From the NCBI RefSeq assembly GCF_003369915.1, contig NC_046675.1:27280001-27344000 (forward strand): a stretch of DNA of 64,000 nt, written 5' to 3'. Origin of the DNA: Drosophila miranda. Lineage: Eukaryota > Arthropoda > Insecta > Diptera > Drosophilidae. Every line of letters starts with the position of its first letter. The stretch's first letter is position 1. Both the position numbers and the translations under genes were made by a program. A model generated the notes under the pieces. The model saw only the letters and a program-made list of their open reading frames with translations, was not told the origin of the DNA and made no database searches. Positions 14,701 to 27,000 of this stretch are shown here, in pieces.

Positions 14701-17039
14701 ACTGAGCACAAAAGTTGAGAAAATTATGGACGCAGCTTTCCGCTTAAATAAATTCAGACAAATACGAGTACTCGTGCCGTTTAGCAAATCCGCAAATGAA
14801 ACTCAACTTGATAATGCTGAAAAACGAACAGGGGCGTTCGACCATCTCCATCTCCATCTCATCTCCAAGCCTGCCCCCACATCAGTGTTGTGTTCGAGTG
14901 AGCATTCGATTGCAGTTCGATGAGCTTCGAGCTGGCTCTCGACCTCGCCTTTGTGGCTGCCACTAGAACTGGAGCTGCTGCCGGGGCTGGAGGGGGCTCC
15001 GCACTCTCAATCATAAGGCTCCAGCTTCAAAGAGGATACAACTCCCACGAGGGCTCTTTACACCGATTAAAGGGAGGCCAAAATATTCTTGCATATTAAT
15101 TTCTGTGGGAAATGAAAACCAGCAGAGCCATAACCAAGCTCCGCAAAAAAGTTCATCACTATGAGGGACAGCGGCAACGACAACGCAGCCAAAGCTCTAA
15201 AACGTCTGAAGGAAGTATCCCACAGATAGATGGCAGCCCCAAGTCGAGCTTCGAGCTGCACTGGAGCCATAATGGTGTCATTGCTGGCAGTGCTGCATTG
15301 GTGCTCGGCACGGGTACGGGTACCCCATTGGGAAGGCGGAGCATTTGGGGCTAGCCAGGGCATTTGCTTGCCAGCTCCATCAGGGGCTGTGGGAACGAGA
15401 AGTGCTTTCCGCACAGTTTGCAAAATATGAAGTTTGCCTTTGAAAGTTTGCGGTTTTGGCTTTCTTGCAAGCAAGCGAACAATAAGGAAACGCTAAGAAA
15501 TACATTAGGCCAACCTAGAGGAGCCTTTTCCAGCAAAGGAGGACAGCGTACTCATGACTGTGAGTGAGTTTTTGCGTTGGCTGTGTGCATGGACTACATA
15601 CATATATACGTATGTATGTACATAGACGCATGTATACATACTCGTATATGTGTACTCGTTCGTATTCGACACCATACGTTTTTGAGAGCTTGAGTGAGGC
15701 TGGCGTGCATAGAACTTGAAGGATACCAAGGATTATTTGGTGTCCGCACGCATTATACTCGTACATACGGACCTCGTCTCTCCATACTTTTGTTTGCCTT
15801 TCATCAGTTCATCCGTCGGAATACAACCCTATCCGGACTATCAGAAAGTGTCCGTTAATGAATGTTTGGGCAAACTTGTGGCACCCTTGACTGACGTTAC
15901 AACCTCAAAGCCGGCCAACCCAAAGGATACTTCCTCTTTTGTATTTTAGATCTGTGTGCGTGTGTTTACTCGTAAACTGTCCCATTACTCATCGACATAT
16001 CGGTCGGACTCTGACCAGGTGCCCCTCTGGCTGTATTATTACATACATACACATACATAAATGTTTAAATTTCATGACTAAACGACCACGATTGATACTT
16101 TTTGTGTACTTTTAATCTACCGGAACCGCATGGGGATCTCTGCTCGACAATCTATTCACGGTAGATGTATGATAAGACCCCATTTTCCTTAAACAAAATT
16201 CAAAAAGGAAAAAAAAACATCGTTTGATTTTACCAAAAGTATTTAATATGGTAAAAATATATCGCCCATTGCTGGAATCAGGAGATGTTCTTAAAGCTGA
16301 GAAATATAAGAGTATGATAGGAGGAGTCTGCACACTAAAGTCTAGAGTCTCATCTAGTCTCTGACGACTAGCGAGACGGACGGACAAACATGGCTATTGA
16401 TTATGATCAGAAACGACTCCTTCTGGCTGATAAATACATTTAATACTCAAAAAGTCGTATGAGTATGCTGCACGGGGAAGAAATATCTAGTTTGTTTCTG
16501 TTCGATTGGGTCTTGCTAAGGGTAGATGGAGTTTTAGGTGTAGTCCAATTCACCTACGTATATATGTACATAAATATGTATAAAATCTGGCTCTCATTAA
16601 GTCTAATGATGCATCTAGTTCCTATGTAACTGTTGCGCAATCCAACTAGGCTTCTCAGCTGATCGACTGATTCTATAAAGGATGATTATATCTAATGTTC
16701 TCCAGATAAACGAAAGTCCTTTCCTGTTTTTCATTCCCCGCTTAGCTCCCACGGGGAATACGATGCAGGCGCTTTCTACTATAATTACGTACTCGAACAT
16801 AAAGACACAAGACATGTTCAAGCCAATCAGAGGCTTAAGCAATTCAACCTGAACTGCACAATTCAGTGACAATACTAAGCTTCGGGAGCGGCCGAAGGCG
16901 AGGCCACGGCTACTGGCGGGGATTATTCCGATAATCCCCGTCAAAGCTGCGGTACGATGTACGATGTGCACACGTATGCATGTATGTGTATGTGTATGTG
17001 CATGTGTGTGTTTATGTACGTACTGTATGGGCGTAAGGA

Positions 17040-17090
17040 CGGAGCGGAGCGGAGCGGATTTGTCAGTTTGCGGAGAAAAGAGTGTAGTCA
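17040..17090 (+). promoter_or_regulatory. Possible initiator for the lectin-receptor gene
   Basis: A TCAGTT initiator-like hexamer (about 17,063-17,068) follows a CGGAG repeat. The next ~950 bases, up to the predicted start codon at 18,016, look like a Drosophila 5' leader: A-rich, with GTGAAAAA and CAAAAC runs. I see no good TATA box and no DPE match at +28, so the start site is a guess. Confidence 0.2.
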
Positions 17091-17925
17091 AAAGGCATTG
17101 AATTGTTAACCGAACTAATTAAATGTGATTTCAGTGGCAAATTTGCTTCAATTTAAAATTAATTTGAAATTCAATAAACAACATCAAACCCAATTAAGAC
17201 GCCGAGTGAAATTGGAAAAGCAAATAATGCCATAATTTCCAGCATCGTTAAGCAAATAAAAAGCGGTGGAAGCGAGCTCCAGCGAATATGTATTTTTTAA
17301 TCTTTTTTTTTAAATAATCGAGTTAACAGCGTCGCGTAATGAATTGTTTGCGCGAGTGTGCGTACACTTGAAAATATAAATTAATAGAAGTGCAAAAACA
17401 AAGGCAAAACAAGTGTAAAAAAAGCGAGTGTGAAATATAATTAATTGTTTTGCTTTCAGTGAAAAACGACCACCGCAAAAAAGTAAAGATAATACAAATA
17501 AAGGGAATAGCAGAAAACAGAAAGCAAAAAGCGAAAAATAAGGAAAAAAGGACTCAGAGAACACGGAGTAAAGGCTACCACCCCCACATAGGCGCCCATT
17601 CACGAATTCCGACCAGTGCAATATAATCGTCCTCGTACATTCACATCCACACATACATACATATGTATACAGAATCCACTTGCTACTGAGGTCCCCTCGG
17701 TAGCGTCGACTGTGAGAATGGACATGAGCAGAAGCATCGGCAGTTGCTATCATATCGCACTCGACGCTTGGCCGCTGACGATGGCCATAAATATGAAAAT
17801 TCAAAATACACACATAAATGGCCAAATCTGAGGGTGCACAATAAAAGCGGCCATAAAGAACATCAAATCAGCAGCAGACGCTACACAGCGATAGCGGTGC
17901 CCATACGTCGAGCACGAGGCGCCGA

Positions 17926-17985
17926 CAACAGCAACAGCACCAACAACAACAACAACAACAGCAACAACAACAACAGCACCAATAA
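17926..17985 (+). repeat. CAA/CAG trinucleotide repeat just upstream of a start codon
   Basis: About 18 CAA/CAG/CAC triplets end in an in-frame TAA (17,983-17,985), 30 bases before the predicted ATG of the lectin-receptor gene. Because of that TAA the glutamine-coding run cannot be part of the main protein. No in-frame ATG opens it in the stretch just upstream. Confidence 0.75.
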
Positions 17986-18015
17986 CAGGGGCAGCAGCAA
18001 CTGTGGCCGGTGGCA

Positions 18016-21000
18016 ATGGCCAAGCTGGCACAGCATCTACAGCATCTAAAGGAGCTGGGAGCCCGAGCCCCAGCCCGAGCCCCAGCATCATCACCAGCCC
18101 CCCCGCCACAGATCGAGCAAGACCGCTCTGGACCTCCCCGTTGGCGGCACGTGCAGTTGGTCTGCTCCTGCCCGTGCTCCTGGCACCATGTTTGGAGCAG
18201 GACAGCCCTGTTCCTGGCTGCTGTGTGCCTGCTGACGCGGCCCGTCATGCCGGAAGTTATTTATCGAGTTGATCCTTTGGGTAAACGCTTTGTTCTATTT
18301 CTCTCCTTTTTTCCACATTTCAGCTACAGCTCTCACAAAAGCGTCGGCATCATGCAAACATACAAATTTGCGCTCGTTCTGCGTTCTATCTGCGGCGGTC
18401 CTTGCCCCACTGTCATTCCCGAGTCCTGCGGCGCTTTTTAGCTAAAAATAAGTAAGAGATGCAGGGGTCTTTGGCCGATGCCGCTGCCGTTGCCACTGCC
18501 ACCCAAACTTACATAGCTCCGTGGGGCACAAAGCCTCCTCGTCTGCGCCTCGGGTTTTCGACCCAGTGGGCGCACTGCCGGCTCATTGGGTTCTGTTCTG
18601 GCAAATATTTATGTATAAATCATAATTAAGAGCAAATATCCACTCAAAGTGGTGTCCAGCTGCCGTTGCCCCTATCTTCCCTTCCCGATCCCCTCCGCGG
18701 TATGTCTCTGTCTGTGCTCCCCGTTTTCAGCTCCTGGTAGCGAAATGAACTCATGCGGCTAAAGTTTTCCGGTGCAGATCTGAATGTGAGAGCCACCAAA
18801 TATTTATGAATGTTCTCCATTAATGATTTATTGGGGTGGCGAAACAAACAATCATAAATTAAACAAGATTAATTAACTGGACAGCGGAATCGGAGAGCAG
18901 AGTGTATGTTCATTTAGACACTCGAAAAGTTATGAGCTTGATTGTCATATACTACTCGTGGCACGAATATGTTTTTAACTTCATCTTGGAGTCAATTTGC
19001 CGTCTATATAATTCACACTAGTCGCCTTTCCTAGATTTTCGTATGCTACAAAATATGGCTAAAATTAAAAGCAATATCTGATGTTGCCACCACAATTCGC
19101 TCTTGACCTTTGTCTGTTGTTACGCAGCCAGATAGACACATCTAGAGCAGCTCGGACATTTATGCTGATCTCTAATACTTTTTACTTTCCCTATTTTCGA
19201 AAGAATACTCGAACTTTCGAACATACTCAGAACAGTCTGCCTGCTGTAACTGTGTACCAATAAGCGCAATTTTAACTAGGGTCAATGGTAATTGAATCAG
19301 TGATCAGTTTCTTGTGGCGAAGTAACAGATTTGGAGATTGGAATTACCAGCCAGTTTACAAAGTCACTTCTTTTCAGATGCGCTCTGATTTTCGTCTTGG
19401 CGTGTACGTGGAAACACTGAAAAGAAAGGTCCTTGTCGTTTTGCGGCGTTCACACGGCGCTGTCAAGGGCTCGGCATGTGCTGCAGACTCCAACTTAAGG
19501 CGACAGAGCTGTGAAAATACGCGTGACTCTGACGGCCAAAACATCGCCTTAAGATGAGTCTGAAATGGAGGCGAACTTATCCCGGACACTTTAGAGGGCC
19601 CCTTGCCTCCATTACCCACTGGCATTACCCACTCCAGCAGTGCCATCAATATTGTTGCTCTAACATATTTTACTTTTGTACGTATACATTTTGCGAATTC
19701 CACTCGCTGGTGTTCAGATGTAATATGCTTTAGGACGGGACAAAGACTTCTTCGTCTTGTGCTACAACCAGCTAACCGGCATTACAGGTAGCGGTGGGCC
19801 TTTTTTTACGCGCTACTCAAAGATTATAAGGATATTCTAGTTTGTGGATGTGATCTTGATCACCATCAATAGCCGAGTCGAGTCAATATACCATATCCTG
19901 TGACATTTTGTATTTCAATATTATTGCCCCGCTGCCACAAGAGCCAAAAATCTGTGACGCCCACAATTCTGAAGATACAAGAAGACCTAAAAAGCAGAAT
20001 CATACAATGACCATATCTTCAGAATCGTCACGTAGAGAATCTCGATTAGATCTGATGATTATGATAGCCAGAATGAACAAATCACGAGCACCTCCTGGCG
20101 GAGGGTATTCAGATATAACGTCTGGTTTTGGTGTGAGAAGGGAGATAGATGTAGCGAAATAAATTAGCGGTCGAGATTCCTCTCATTTTCTCTACTTTTC
20201 CCCATCGCTCACGACAAAAATTTAAAGAGATCGCGGTCTGCCTTGATTGTCTTACCGAAATTCCCCCTCCCTACATTAACCAACAAATAAATCAATCCAT
20301 TTTGGGAAAAGCGAAACCAAAAGGCAGAGAGAGAGCATGCAGCAGTCATCGGCGCTTACTTATAATTACGTATAACTTATATTGTACGTATAGGCTACAT
20401 AAATCATTGGATATACATATGTAATGTACATATACATGTATGTAATATACTGACTGATCGCCAGGAGGCAAGTCGAAAAATAAATCGACTGGAGAGAAGC
20501 TCGGTGCACTAACCCACTTCGTTAATACTGCAAGCACTCCAAGGCACACCGCATTGAACCAATAAAAGATACAAATATCCTCGTATGTAGTCAGAACATG
20601 TGTACATGTTCCACAGAACATTTCTGTTGGGCATTGCTTAGAGGTTGTGCTTTGATTTCCGATGCAATTGTGTCCATCCTTTATCCGCACATTACACTAT
20701 TTGTACTTCATTTTGTACACATATGTAGGTACACAGGATCAGACTCACAAATATACAAGAGCGTTTAATATCACAGGTTCATTATGAGCTACAGATATTC
20801 TCTACCGTTCTATTAAAATTTGACGGTATCCGATAATTATTACATTACGATTGAGGAAAACTCTCTAATATTTATAGCCTTGGCGGTGCAAACTAATTCG
20901 TACTTTTGTCTGGATAGTTCGTGGCTATCTTACAGTCGGATTGGCATCTATAGCGTACTCGGACCGATTCCCCGCCATATGTATACGTACATATAAATAT

Positions 21001-24000
21001 ACGGGTATGTTCATTGTACAGGGGATTACGAGTATGTAGTCGATCACTTAAATCAGAGAAGACGGTGTTCGGGTATATGTAAATCCATTTTACGTAACAC
21101 CACAACCACACATGTGTGCAGAAATATATCGGACAAGATGACCCATTCAAAAATTGTTCAGATTGTCTTGTCTCGGTCTCCGCATTATCTTCTGAAAGGC
21201 TCTCTACATATCGGCTATATACCCATGTACGAGGGTACTTAGGATGTAGCCATATCTGTCTGTAGCAGACATCTGTCCGTAAATACGTGTCTATACAGAC
21301 ATATATATATATACAATGGAAATTCTTTGGTGGATGATGGGCTGAGGGGATGGGGGATTGTTGATGGTGCTGTGGCTGCTTTTGCGAATGGATTTTCAAC
21401 ACACTGCTCGCAGTATTCTATTGTAATTCACATCGAAAAATGGACTTCTACAATAGCAGTGCTATACATACTCGTGCATATACGAGTATCGTAAGTGTGC
21501 ACACACATATGCGTTCAGATATTGGTATTTACTACTTAATACTCGTGCCATGTGCGCGTACATATTTTACTTCAGCTCGCGCTTTCCGCTAGGCGGTCCT
21601 GGTCCTACGTCCGTCCCTGACATCATCCGCGTGGGTGGCCCCTGTGCGTTATTTGATGAAGAAGCCGACACTCAGAAGCACCTACCCAGGAGTTGAATAA
21701 TGAAGTCAGAGGCGCTAGGAAGCGTTGAGGACAAGGCCAAGAACACCACACCACTTTCCCATGCTTTACCAGTGCTAGGAGCTAGTGGCTGCGAGGAAAG
21801 CACAATAAACAGAAACAAATACCAGCCATTTCCTATACCCTGTACTCTCTGAGCCCGTGGGCTTTGCTGGGCTTCCGAAAATCTGCGCAGCAGACCACAC
21901 AGCTGGACATCTCATGTATCGATTAAGAACTTAACCACAGTCTATCGGATTTCGGATGGGCTTTGCAGATTCTTGGCACTAGTGCCGGGTATTTTGTAGC
22001 CGCGCAATTTCAGCATCTGTCATTCTATCTTGTTTACACTGCTGTCAAGCGCCACGAAAGAATATTCGGAAATAATTTCACATGAAATTGAATGTCTGAA
22101 TTTGCTTAGGTGTCAAGTGTCAGTTCAGTTGAAGGCGGAACGGAACGACTGCATAGTGGAAATCGAATTTTCTTTGCTTCTGCTTCCGCACCGCGCAACT
22201 CCAGCGCCACCGCACTCGTTTCGTTCCTTTATTTCTGTATACTCTTGAGCTATTCACGATAGTACAGAAATTGGTGAAAGTAAAGACTTCCCTTCTAGGT
22301 TTACTTTTGAAGGCAACTTTCGGTTGTACACATGAATCTGAAATATACTCGCATATCCTACATTCTTCGATTCAGTAATCTTCAAATAGTGTATGCTTAA
22401 AGATTGAAGCTTGTGGACTTGTTGACTCCCAAATTGTGTTTTCTTTTGATTATATGTATGGGTTTTTTAGTATCATCTAATAAGTTTCAATTCTTTGTCG
22501 TTGCTTGTTTTCAGCTCTCCTGGCCGCCACCTTGAGAACGTACCAGCGCGCAGGATGCGACTCGGAGCAGCTGTCACTCAGTTGTCCACGCGGCACCAGC
22601 ATTTCTATCGAGCTGGCTCAGTACGGACGGGCGGGAGGTAAGTCGGGGCACGTACGGAAGAGGCAGTACTGCAGAGGGAAGTGGACTGGACAAGGAGTGG
22701 ACGGGCCGGGCTCGTCCTGGCAGCAATGTCTCAATTGATTGATTGCTGGCCAAAGTTTGTCCGTTACACGCGTCGATTGTGCGCATTGGGTTGTACTTGC
22801 CTGAGGGAACGGGAACGGGAACGGGAAGGGAAACGGGAATGGGAACGGGAAAATGGACGTGTTTGTGTCCCTCTACGCTGGCACACAAAATGGGCAGCTT
22901 TGGAGGTGTATTATTCCACCACTACCATGTCCCTCGAACATGGGCCAAACAACAACGAGCCGGCCCAAACACACGCCCATATCAAGTATCGGGCGATCGT
23001 ATGGGAAGTAAATATAGAAAGGTTGGGCTCTTGGACTCTTGGGCTCTTGTGGTCAGGGGGGGGCGCTTCGACGTAGCTTTTGCATTGAATGCTCCTATTA
23101 TGGTACTTGTGTCCACTTGGCATGTGTCACTCCAGCCCACTCGTCCCACTCGTGTCTTCCTGTCCCTTGGTGTACTCGTACACCTGCCTTCTCCACTTAA
23201 AAGCATTCCGAAATCGTCCACGACACGTTCACAAAAACAAAATTCCGCTCTCGTCCACTTGAACAGATTTAACCGACCACAGCCTGTGTCCACCCGTTTC
23301 GCAAGAGGACCTCACCACGACCGGAAGTGCCGGCGATGCTGTCATCCACAGTGGCACAGAAATCGAAGTCAAACCGCCGGAAGCGTGTACAGTAAGCGGA
23401 TTACAGGTAAGCAGAATCAGTATAATTGCAATTCCATCATCGTCGCACTCATCATCGAGGCTGAAAGCAGGCATGGCAGGAGGAGACGCAACGCGACGCG
23501 ACGGAAGCATGGCCAGTATTGACCGCACTGCGGCACAGGCTTGTCCTTGGTGTATGATGCAGCCGCTTCGGGATGAGGATGGTCAGCGTAGCTGGTTGCC
23601 ACTTGACAGCGGATCGCCTTACCCTTGTGCCCAATTTTATTTTCCCATTTTCCGCATGGCATTCAAAGACATTCTCACACGTATCCCATAAAAAGACCAC
23701 TCGCACATGTGGACACAGCATAAATAAATCAGCGAAGTAGAACGATGCCATAAAAACAGCAATAATTCATAATAAAAATCGATTCGATTCACTTTGGCCA
23801 ATGCGAAGGGATAAATCATTTGTTCTCGTATGAGCAATTCGTGGAGCCCACTCCAGGGCCTGCTCCTCGAAGGCATGGCCTAAGCCCAACCAACTATTGA
23901 AAATAATTATAAAATACTCTCTTGTATCCGAATGCGTTTCTTGACCACTTGCAGGCCGTTGTAACGAGTCGGCCAATGACTTAATTTGATTTTTTGATAA

Positions 24001-27000
24001 TATAAAAGCATTTAACTACCATACGAGTGTTCCCCGTTCCTCGTCTTTGTCTGTGGTGCCAGTATCAGTGTCAGTGCAGTCGATGTCGTGGTTAATTTCA
24101 CATCGAAGCATATCCCATATCCCACTGATTAATGTGTGTGCCGCTCGCCCTTGTTGCGCTTCATTAGGCACATCAATTTGAAGTTAGTCAATGTCGCTCC
24201 AAATGTCTGAGTGTCTCGTTGTATCGCATGTGGGATGTGTGGCTAAGTGCTGCGACGAAGCAGATCCAACGACAAATCCTAAAGAAGACGATCCAATTTG
24301 AGAGGAGCAGAGGCATTTACACTATAGTCCCGGAGGGTGCATAACCCGGAACCAAAGTTCTACGGTTGAAGGCCAAATAGCAAAGCATTAGCAACAGCTT
24401 ATGCATACCCATCCCGAGCACAGCAGGCTCAACGTTTCATTGAAGGGAGATGTGCTACAGACAGAGGAATGGCTGGAACTAAATTTGCTAGCACATATCA
24501 TTCTTCTCAAACAAACCAAAACAAGCAAACAAATTATTAGCCAAGGTTTTGTCTTGACAATGACACAATAGTTATTGGTAGATATACATACATACATATG
24601 TATGTTTGTATGTATATTGTGCACCCCCAAAAATCGACCTAATTTATTCGAATTACAGGAAGTTTAGCACTGCCCTTTCCTCGCCTATCTTTCCTGCATA
24701 GACCTAACCGGAAACATTTCAATTATCCGGAATGATTAGTATTGATATGGCAAAACTCCGTGTGCCCTTGAGCGTTTATCATATTCTGACTAACGCAAAG
24801 CAATATGATGAATAGGCATAATCCTATGTATGAATCTCGAACGATTAAAACAAATTACAGCAACGAAAATGATCGGCTTCCTTCTGTGGCAAAGGTGCTA
24901 TCCGCCACCTCTCTAATTACACATTTATCGCCGACAAAGGCAATTATATTTACATAGGTACATCAGCCACAGTCCAATTTAGACAAAATGGAGAAATATT
25001 CAATTACCATTTGCTGCCACAGCACTTAACTTATTTTCATCGCCAGATTATTCGATTATGTAACAGGGAGAGTATCATTTCATCTCAGTATCAGCTGGAT
25101 TTGTATCGCATAAAATATTGTTTAATCTCTGAGCCTCGCTTTAGTTCGCTGGGAGTGCAAGGATTTACGAGTGTACTCTCAAACCGTTGCCTTGGCTCCG
25201 CTCCAAGAATGCCTCCGGAACCCCCATCCCTGCCACCAGCACCGACGTATTGGGACAGATGTGCCCAATGCACGAACATTGGTATCCCAATCGAATCCGC
25301 CTGCAATACCTTCCGCCCTATCATACATCTCTTCTCATGCTGTTCTGTCTGGTTTCTTACAGTACGCCCTCCTGCAGACGGTGGTCGATGCCTGCCAGAA
25401 AAAACGGCACTGCAAGTTTGCCGCGAATTCCAAAACGCACTCTAGTGGAGATCCCTGTTCGGGCATACGGAAATTCGTCGAGATTGCCTACAAATGCCGT
25501 CCATGTAAGTATTACAGCTTCTATCTAGTCAGCACCGGGCTGAGGCCCAAACAATACTAGTCCTAGCCAAGCAAGAGTTCTGTGTGGGCGTGGGCTGGGT
25601 GTGTGCATATGCACATTCCTTTGCGGATGCAATCGATTGGAATATGTCGAGTGAGGCGCAGGACTTGCCAGGCTGCAGACACCGTCCTCGTCCGTCCTCG
25701 CCGACAACATACATGAAATATACCATTTGCTGTGCGATAAGATAAATATTTGCCTGCTGCAAAAGTGGCAAATATCAATTTAAGTTTTTAAGCAAACAAA
25801 CAAATTTACGTCGGCTGAAACAGATGAACAATATGGCAGTGGTGTCGTTAAATTGGGAGCAAACGAAACGAAAATTGGGGCAACATTCTATAAATCGGAC
25901 TTATCATTCACAGATCACTCAAATATTTAAATATCTAGAGCACGTGCAAATTTGGAAATGGTTGGTAGAGGGTTTAATTCGATGTATCCACGTCATGTCC
26001 ATGGCAATCGTTTCGTTTGTCTGTTTAAATCACATAAATCTGTTAGCAGACATCCTTTAGTCGGATATCGGTCTCTAGTTAATGCTGGTTTTATTGGAAA
26101 GGTCTGCATGGTGTGGAGGGAGCAAAAGGGAGAATTGTCTTCGGGTGGCCGTGGCCACTGGCTGCAATAATCCTGGCTTCTGGACTTTCCGATTTGATTA
26201 TGCTGAGAGCATAATGAGCGATGCAGCTGCGCTCGTTAACAATAGTTGTGTAAACTTTTTGCTAAACTATTTGCATAGTTTGGCGCAGCGCATTTGAGCA
26301 ACGCCGTTTGCCTTCGCCTCCATCTCCACAGCTAAGGGGCTAATGGCCCCGATTATTTACGATCCGCTTGGCCATTCGCGCTTACTCACTCGGGGGCCCG
26401 GAGCATTTGGAGCGGAGGCGATAAGCGAACTGATGTGACTTGCTACCTGTCACTTGCTGCCGGCAAGTACTAGTAGACACCTGCTCCGGCCAATCCCAGG
26501 TCCTGGGCATGGTCCGTGTGCGCGATAAACGAGCTCTTAATGCGCTCCACAGCACGGCAAACGCATTTCCGATAAATGCAGATGTCCTTTGGATGCTGTG
26601 TATTCGACTTTGTGTACGGCTGGCCGCCGACTCCAACGCGAAGGTACTGCTTTGGAGCTAGTAAATATGTAATTCTTTAGTAATTTATGCCAGACCCGGC
26701 ACCGTTTTTACTTCCTATTTATTTTCTGTGTCAAGTGAAGCAGATGCTATCTCGTTAAGAAGAGCACAAACACACCAAAGCCAGAGAGAACACAAAAAGC
26801 GCACTGGCGAGGGAAGCAGCAGCACCAGCACGGCAGTCAAATTAGAAAAGGGAAGTGCAGAACGGCCAGAAAAAAGCCACGGCCACGGCCACATGTACAA
26901 GTACGAGTACGTAGCTCTTTAGATGGCAGAGGCAGGATGGGAAGAGGACTAAGATTCAGCGGAGGGATGTGGTGGTGACAACCGTCGACCCACAGCCGCA

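Larger units (their letters stand above)
1..17000. other. Gene-poor region, no supported gene
   Basis: I see no recognisable protein domain, no chain of phase-compatible exons and no tRNA-like box in this stretch. The open frames present are short and of biased or repetitive composition, for example the A/T-rich stretch near 6,050-6,290 and the CA/GT-rich ones. It contains many microsatellites built on TACATA/CATATG, a GT array near 11,690, and one copy of a dispersed repeat at about 1,757. It is upstream of the lectin-receptor gene on the + strand, so it may hold distal regulatory DNA or noncoding 5' exons of that gene. That is inference only. Confidence 0.5.

Noticed and set aside
22743..23522. 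259-residue + strand reading frame overlapping coding exon 3 of the receptor
   Set aside because: It is in a different frame from the spliced gene, has repetitive Gly-Thr composition from the ACGGGA repeat, and shows no domain.
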